64,000 nucleotides of DNA from the NCBI GenBank assembly GCA_905221605.1, contig CAJNDS010002095.1, forward strand, positions 246,001-310,000. Reading direction: 5' to 3'. Positions 59,583 to 64,000 of this stretch are shown in pieces; within the stretch, counting starts at the first letter, position 1, and each line of letters starts with the position of its first letter. Origin of the DNA: Symbiodinium natans (lineage: Eukaryota; Sar; Dinophyceae; Suessiales; Symbiodiniaceae). The notes below the pieces were generated by a model that was given only the letters and a program-made list of their open reading frames with translations, searched no databases and was not told the origin of the DNA. A program made the translations under genes and the position numbers.

Positions 59583-59773
59583 GACCCTAGACCCTAAACC
59601 CTAAACCCTAGGCCCTAAACCCTAAACCCTAAACCCTAAACCCTAACCCTAACCCTAAACCCTAAACCCTAAACCCTACACCCTAAACCCTAAACCCTAA
59701 ACCCTAAACCCTAAACCCTAAACCCTAAACCCTAAACCCTAAACCCTAAACCCTAAGCTGCTAAACCCTACAC
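59583..59773. repeat. Telomere-like array (CCCTAAA)
   Basis: About 24 units; donor side of the exon at 59774. Confidence 0.9.
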
Positions 59774-59850
59774 CTGCAGCCCTGACACGCAAGTGCCACC
59801 GAGTCACCACCAGGTCGAGGATAGACAGCCAGGGCGGGACAGTGAAAGCA
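59774..59850 (-). CDS. Predicted exon, frame uncertain
   Basis: Best frame reads FHCPALAVYPRPGGDSVALA then CQGC. Acceptor GCACGAGGCAG, donor CAG then GTGTAGGG. Confidence 0.35.
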
Positions 59851-59955
59851 CTGCCTCGTGCGGTTTAGGGTTTAGGGTTTAGGGTTTAGGGTTTAGGATT
59901 TGGGGTTTAGTTTAGGGCTTAGGGTTTAGGGGTTTAAGGTTTAGGGTTGAGGGTT

Positions 59956-60180
59956 TAGCGTATTGGTGTACGAGGGAGTTTTTCTATTTTAGCAAAGTAA
60001 ATAAGTGCCTGCATGCAGGCATCTCTCTCTCTCTGTACATATGAAAAGATGTGTATATATATATATATAAGCAGATAAGGAAATGTGTCTATATACAAAA
60101 AACCGAGACTTATTCTTTTCATTCATTCATTCAGTTATTCGGTGATTCATTCATTCATTCATTCATCTAAAGCTCTGTCG
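59956..60180. other. Microsatellite-rich AT segment
   Basis: (CT)n, (TA)n at 60050-60070 and CATT repeats at 60118-60165. An open frame across it is repeat-driven. No gene seen from 59960 to 60495. Confidence 0.6.
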
Positions 60181-60365
60181 AAGTATATTTATGAATATGG
60201 GTGTACGTCATGTGGTATTCTAGCATCTTCCCTCATAGTTGAGGGTACCGAAAGGGCCAATGATTTCCGTCAAACCCCCGTGTGAACCACAAGCTATGCT
60301 CCATTATTAAAGTATACATTCCTCTCTGTAGGGCTCCTGACCTGTAAACCGCCGGCCTTAAGATT

Positions 60366-60421
60366 AACCCCCCCCCCCCCCAGGGTTTAGGTTTAGGGTC
60401 CCCCCCCCCCCCCCCCCCCCC
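60366..60421. repeat. Two long C tracts around a telomere-like unit
   Basis: 14 C and 22 C flank CAGGGTTTAGGTTTAGGGT. GTGAACCACAAG occurs on both sides (60281, 60424), so this may be an inserted C-ended fragment. Confidence 0.7.
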
Positions 60422-60495
60422 AATGTGAACCACAAGGTCCCCGTGCTAGGCGCACAGCACAAACCCTAAACCCCTCAAAACAGCCATCATCGCAC

Positions 60496-60561
60496 CGGGC
60501 CCCATCGGCCTGTAGCTACCAGGCCGGTAAGGGGCAGCCAAAAGTGGTACATGATGTACTC
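60496..60561 (-). CDS. Predicted exon, aromatic membrane segment
   Basis: Encodes EYIMYHFWLPLTGLVATGRW then GP (22 codons, phase 0). Acceptor GCAGCCATGGCCAG, donor CCCG then GTGCGATG. Confidence 0.5.
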
Positions 60562-60627
60562 CTGGCCATGGCTGCTTGTGCATTTTTTCAGGGGATTAGG
60601 GTTGGGGGGGACGGTGCCTGACTAGGC

Positions 60628-60719
60628 TTCGTTCTGCTTTTGCTTTCCTTGTTGGGCGTGCTCTAGGCAGGGGTTCGTTCTGCTTTTGCTTTACTTGTTG
60701 GGCGTGCTTTAGGCAGGGC
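60628..60719. repeat. 46-bp tandem duplication
   Basis: Two copies of TTCGTTCTGCTTTTGCTTTM plus CTTGTTGGGCGTGCTYTAGG and CAGGG, 2-3 mismatches. No reading frame assigned. Confidence 0.85.
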
Positions 60720-61372
60720 TGAAGCACTCCAGACCGCCCCTCAAACAAGACACTCTCCACTCTGAGCCAAGCTTCTTGTAGGGTTTAGAGTTTTACGGTT
60801 TAGGTTTAGGAGTTGTTCAAAATACCTGATTCCCAAAAAACACAATACCCGATGGTCCCTTTCGGTCAGACCATCCCAGATGGATAGAGCCTGAACCCAC
60901 CCAAGCAATACCTAGATTTGCAATTCCTCATTGGCGGGGAGTACCTAGAGCTGCATGGCTAGTAGACTGTCGACTGCACTACGAAAAACAATGAACCCCA
61001 AGGCCTAAACCCCCGTGCTACGGAACAAAAAAAATGGAACAACAGCTTGGGGGGGGGGGGGGGGGAAGGGGGGTTGAGGCGGACCCGAAACCCGGACCCT
61101 TAGGACAGCGACACTTTCATCCCCCCTTTACCCTAGACCCTAGACCCTAGACCCTAGACCTCTACCCCTTTACCCCCGTTCGGGGATCCCTCTCAGAGTC
61201 TCTGGAGCAGCGCAGCCGGCTTTCAATACTTTGTTTTTTGTAATCCTTGTGTCGTTTCTAAAACCCTTAAACCCTTAACCCCCTTACACCCTTAAACCCT
61301 AAAACGCTTAAGCCCTTAAACCCTTGAACCCTAACCCCTTAACCCTAAACCCTAAACCCCCCCTCAAAAAAC

Positions 61373-61414
61373 TCGAAGCAGCAACAATCGTGGGCTGAGG
61401 CGTGCCTGCACTGC
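61373..61414 (-). CDS. Predicted exon, short
   Basis: Encodes AVQARLSPRLLLLR. Acceptor CGGCTCTCCAAG, donor CGA then GTTTTTTGAGG. Confidence 0.4.
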
Positions 61415-61710
61415 CTTGGAGAGCCGCCCGCAGACCTAGGGTTCAGGTGAATAGGGTTTGGGGTTTAGGGTTTAGGGTTTGGGGTTTAGGGTTTAGGGCT
61501 AGGGTTTAGGGTTGGAGTTTCGGGCTTCGGGTCTAGGGTTTGCGGTTTACAGGGTTTGGGGGGTTTAAAGAGTTTAGGCTTTGGGTTTTAGCGGTCTGTT
61601 TTAGGGCTTAGGGTTTGGGGTTACGCGTTTAGAGCTTGGGGTTCAGTATTAGACTTTACAGGATTTATAGGGTCTGGAAACCCTACACGCCCTACAAAAA
61701 AACTACAAAC

Positions 61711-61775
61711 CCTGAGCTAAGGTTTAGGGGACTATAATCGGTTTTGCAAGGAACGTTTCGAAAGGTCCAGGGCTT
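61711..61775 (-). CDS. Predicted exon
   Basis: Encodes KPWTFRNVPCKTDYSPLNLS. Acceptor GGGCTTCGGTTCCAG is strong; donor CAGG then GTTTGTAG. Confidence 0.5.
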
Positions 61776-61819
61776 CTGGAACCGAAGCCCCACATCCTCA
61801 TAGGCCCCAAGCCCACTAC

Positions 61820-61871
61820 CTGATGTCATGAACTCTTCGCATGGGACAGCAACCATCCACCCTTTTCGTGT
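61820..61871 (-). CDS. Predicted exon
   Basis: Encodes TRKGWMVAVPCEEFMTS. Acceptor GCGAAGCCCGAAG, donor CAG then GTAGTGGG. Only 44 bp from the exon at 61711 and in the same continuous frame, so the two could be one exon. Confidence 0.45.
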
Positions 61872-62036
61872 CTTCGGGCTTCGCAAGGGAACCTAACCCT
61901 AAAAAAGGGAATAGGGGCCTACTCTGGGTCCTAACTAGCCCTAAGCCCTAAACCCTAAACCCTGAACCCTAAACCCTGAACCCTAAACCCCAAACTCTTG
62001 ACTTGTAGGCTAGGGAACTTATTGAAGTCTCCCCAC

Positions 62037-62099
62037 GTGCTGAGCTTCCGGCTGTCTCCATGGTGGCGCTAAGCTCAGACGCGTTGTCTTGGGCAGCGT
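62037..62099 (-). CDS. Predicted exon
   Basis: Encodes DAAQDNASELSATMETAGSS then A. Acceptor ATGACCCGGCAG, donor CAC then GTGGGGAG. Polar, probably disordered. Confidence 0.4.
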
Positions 62100-62107
62100 C
62101 TGCCGGG

Positions 62108-62355
62108 TCATGCGGTTTAGGGTTTAGGGTTTAGGGTTTAGGGTTTAGGGTTTAGGGTTTAGGGTTTAGGGTTTAGGGTTTAGGGTTTAGGGTTTAGGGT
62201 TTAGGGTTTTGGGCTTGGGGCTTAGGGTTTAGAGTTTAGGTCAGGGTTCGCCCAGTAGTCCTGAATCGACAGCAACCTGTGGACCCGTCTAGGGTTTAGG
62301 GTTTAGGGTTTAGGGTTTAGAGTTTAGGGTTTAGGGTTTAGGGTTTAGGGTTGCA
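62108..62355. repeat. Two TTTAGGG arrays
   Basis: 62113-62205 (14 units) and 62290-62353, separated by a weak 25-nt exon candidate. Confidence 0.9.
62252..62276 (-). CDS. Predicted micro-exon (25 nt), weak
   Basis: Reads VAVDSGLL. Acceptor GGGTCCACAG, donor GG then GCGAACC (GC type). Confidence 0.25.
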
Positions 62356-62378
62356 CCTTAAACCCTAAACCCTACAAC

Positions 62379-62417
62379 CCCAACATGCCTGGCGCCGGTT
62401 CTGTAGGTTGCCGCTTG
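62379..62417 (-). CDS. Predicted exon, short
   Basis: Encodes QAATYRTGARHVG (13 codons, phase 0). Acceptor AAGCCTTTGACCCAG is strong; donor GTTGTAGGG. Confidence 0.4.
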
Positions 62418-62482
62418 CTGGGTCAAAGGCTTATGATGTGCGACCCAGCGCAGCACTCCATGCGTGCCACGGGGGTTCAGAG

Positions 62483-62759
62483 TTCTAAAACCCTAAAACA
62501 CTAAAACCCTACAACCCTACAACCCTAAAACCCTAAAACCCTAAAACCCGAACACCCTAAAACCCTAAAACCCTAAAACCCTAAAACCCTAAAACCCTAA
62601 AACCCTAAAACCCTAAAACCCTACAACCCAAAAACCCTAAAACTCTAAGACCCAAAAACCCAAAAACCCAAAAACCCCAAAACCCCAAAACCCCAAAACC
62701 CCAAAACCCTAAAACCCAAAAACCCAAAAACCCTAAACCCTCAACCCTGAACCCTAAAC
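62483..62759. repeat. Octamer array (CCCTAAAA/CCCCAAAA)
   Basis: About 30 copies of 8-base variants, mostly CCCTAAAA then CCCCAAAA. Confidence 0.9.
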
Positions 62760-62801
62760 CGTAAGGAATATGGCTCAGGGCCCGAGCACATCAAGCTTGA
62801 C
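62760..62801 (-). CDS. Predicted exon, short
   Basis: Encodes SSLMCSGPEPYSL. Acceptor CTGTTACTTCGGCAG is strong; donor ACG then GTTTAGGG. Confidence 0.45.
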
Positions 62802-62897
62802 CTGCCGAAGTAACAGGCCACAGCCCCTGCATCAGAACTCCGCGCTACCTACGCCTGACCTTGCCACTGAGAAGCCCTGTGCTTCTAAAGGCTTAGG

Positions 62898-63145
62898 ACC
62901 CTAAACCCTAAACCCTAAACCCTAAACCCTAAACCCTAAACCCTAAACCCTAAACCCTAAACCCTAAACCCTAAACCCTCTGAGTCCTAGTTGGGTTGAG
63001 GGTGTGTACAGTGCTTCGACCCGAAAGATGCAGGACAGGATCCATGTGCCCATACAGAGGGTTTAGGGTTTAGGGTTTAGGGTTTAGGGTTTAGGGTTTA
63101 GGGTTTAGGGTTTAGGGTTTAGGGTTTAGGGTTTAGGGTTTGGAT
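62898..63145. repeat. Inverted telomere-like arrays
   Basis: CCCTAAA 62899-62978 and TTTAGGG 63058-63141 around a unique segment of about 75 bp whose minus frame reads MDPVLHLSGRST before GTACAC. That segment lacks an AG acceptor, so it may be a first exon. Confidence 0.85.
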
Positions 63146-63377
63146 GCTCGAACCCTAAGAAGGGTTTGGGGTTAGGGTTGAGGGTGACTATGTCGCAACT
63201 ACGCTGGGTCCGATTTCAATGTACAGCCCCGACACTAACACCTAAACCCTCAACCCGAAACCTAAACCCCCAAAAGCCAACACTCAAGCCTGAACCATAA
63301 AACTTCTAAAGCCCTCTAAGCCCCAAACCCAAACCCCAAACCCCAAACCCTAAACTTAAACCCTAAACCCTAAACAC

Positions 63378-63457
63378 CTCCCAAAGCGCCAAAGCCCGTG
63401 AACTCTGTGAGCTCGGCCTGAAGCTCCGCCGCTGAGGGTCCGCGTCCCCCGCCGGGT
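63378..63457 (-). CDS. Predicted exon
   Basis: Encodes PGGGRGPSAAELQAELTEFT then GFGALG. Acceptor TCGTCACTTTCCGCAG is excellent; donor GAG then GTGTTTAGGG. One of the clearest cases. Confidence 0.55.
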
Positions 63458-63545
63458 CTGCGGAAAGTGACGAGAGGTGTTTATCTCCAGGGTTTAGGGT
63501 TTAGGATTTAGGGTTTAGGATTTAGGGTTTAGGATTTAGGGTTTA

Positions 63546-63640
63546 GGGTCCATGCACCCCTATAGTATATACTTGGGCCAGAAAAGGGCTTCCCAATACA
63601 GAAGCTTCAGGGGCCCAGGTATGTACTATATAGGTACATG
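63546..63640. mobile_element. GTCCATGTACC family, copy 2
   Basis: GTCCATGCACCCCTATAGTA at the left and TACTATATAGGTACATGGAC at the right; GGGCTTCCC inside. Confidence 0.65.
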
Positions 63641-63941
63641 GACCTTTAAGGTATAGAGTTCATGGGTTTCAAGTGTTTATAAGGTTTGTAGTGTCTGTAG
63701 GGTCTGCAGGGTTGTAAGTATAGGGTTTAGAGTCCTTATCTGGTTTCCAGGCTTTAGAAGCTTTGTGGGCTTTGTGAGGCTTGCAGGGCCTGTAGCCTTT
63801 TGCAGGGTTTATACGTTTCATGGGATTGAGGTGGGATGTTCCCCCTTGTACTAACAGTCCTTCATAGGGAATGTAGCACAGTACGCCTTTTTAATCCCCA
63901 TCAAGCGCAAAAGCATTCAAGCGAAGAAAATCGCGCTCTAC

Positions 63942-63981
63942 CTTCGTGCCCATGTGGAAAAGACTGCCGGCCAGCAGCAAT
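63942..63981 (-). CDS. Predicted exon at window edge
   Basis: Acceptor GAGCCTTGCTCAG, donor AAG then GTAGAGCG. Frames IAAGRQSFPHGHE and LLLAGSLFHMGTK are both open. Confidence 0.35.
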
Positions 63982-64000
63982 CTGAGCAAGGCTCACCGTC

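Noticed and set aside
60085-60285. 66-codon frame rich in Ser/His/Ile
   Set aside because: Comes from the CATT microsatellite.
1-64000. A true chromosome end or subtelomere
   Set aside because: Arrays are short, switch orientation throughout, carry variants and flank exon-like segments. No long terminal array is seen.

Overview
The window reads as one stretch of a eukaryotic, probably dinoflagellate-like nuclear genome. Most of it is interstitial telomere-type repeat (TTTAGGG / CCCTAAA, usually 3-20 units per block, orientation switching every few hundred bases). The guess at the lineage rests on the TTTAGGG unit, the mix of GT and GC intron donors, many small exons on one strand, and an intact ISXO2/IS1595-like transposase gene. 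It is an inference. No rRNA, tRNA or spliced-leader gene was recognised.

Between the repeat blocks lie about 100 short GC-rich segments, 30-230 nt each. Read on the minus strand they look like internal exons. One reading frame is open and gives protein-like sequence. The upstream edge has an AG, often after a pyrimidine tract. The downstream edge usually runs straight into a telomere-like array, so that the donor is GTTTAGGG or a close variant (GTTCGGG, GTGTAGGG, GTTGAGGG, GCTTAGGG). The array on the acceptor side is usually inverted and set back about 10-35 nt. The inferred intron is therefore GT-TTAGGG-repeat, filler, CCCTAAA-repeat, a short spacer and AG, with ends that could pair. Many exons encode hydrophobic helices, so the host gene or genes (order runs 64000 to 1) probably encode large multi-pass membrane proteins. 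I could not assign a family, nor say how many genes there are.

Two large mobile elements interrupt this. A 6.2-kb element (30059-36278) has C-tract terminal inverted repeats and three intronless plus-strand genes: a Ser-rich repeat protein, a P-loop ATPase with SF3/AAA+-like motifs, and a zinc-ribbon DDE transposase of the IS1595/ISXO2 (Merlin-like) type. A 2.76-kb element (7784-10544) has related ends and no genes. It carries a diverged tandem satellite and a palindrome of about 580 bp. Both sit in TA-rich microsatellite and seem to lie inside host introns.

A third insertion (55675-56518) has identical 149-bp direct terminal repeats and a 4-bp TAAC duplication, and it landed in telomere-like repeat. 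Scattered through the introns are short hairpin elements (MITE-like, 55-160 bp) in several families with two or more copies, plus many homopolymer C/G tracts and TA microsatellites.

Region by region: 1-7780, minus-strand exons in repeat introns; 7784-10544, satellite/palindrome element; 10545-30058, exons, MITEs and one plus-strand exon candidate (17832-18082); 30059-36278, autonomous transposon; 36280-64000, more minus-strand exons, MITEs and the direct-repeat element. Intergenic or intronic stretches not listed separately contain telomere-like repeat and short unassigned unique sequence.
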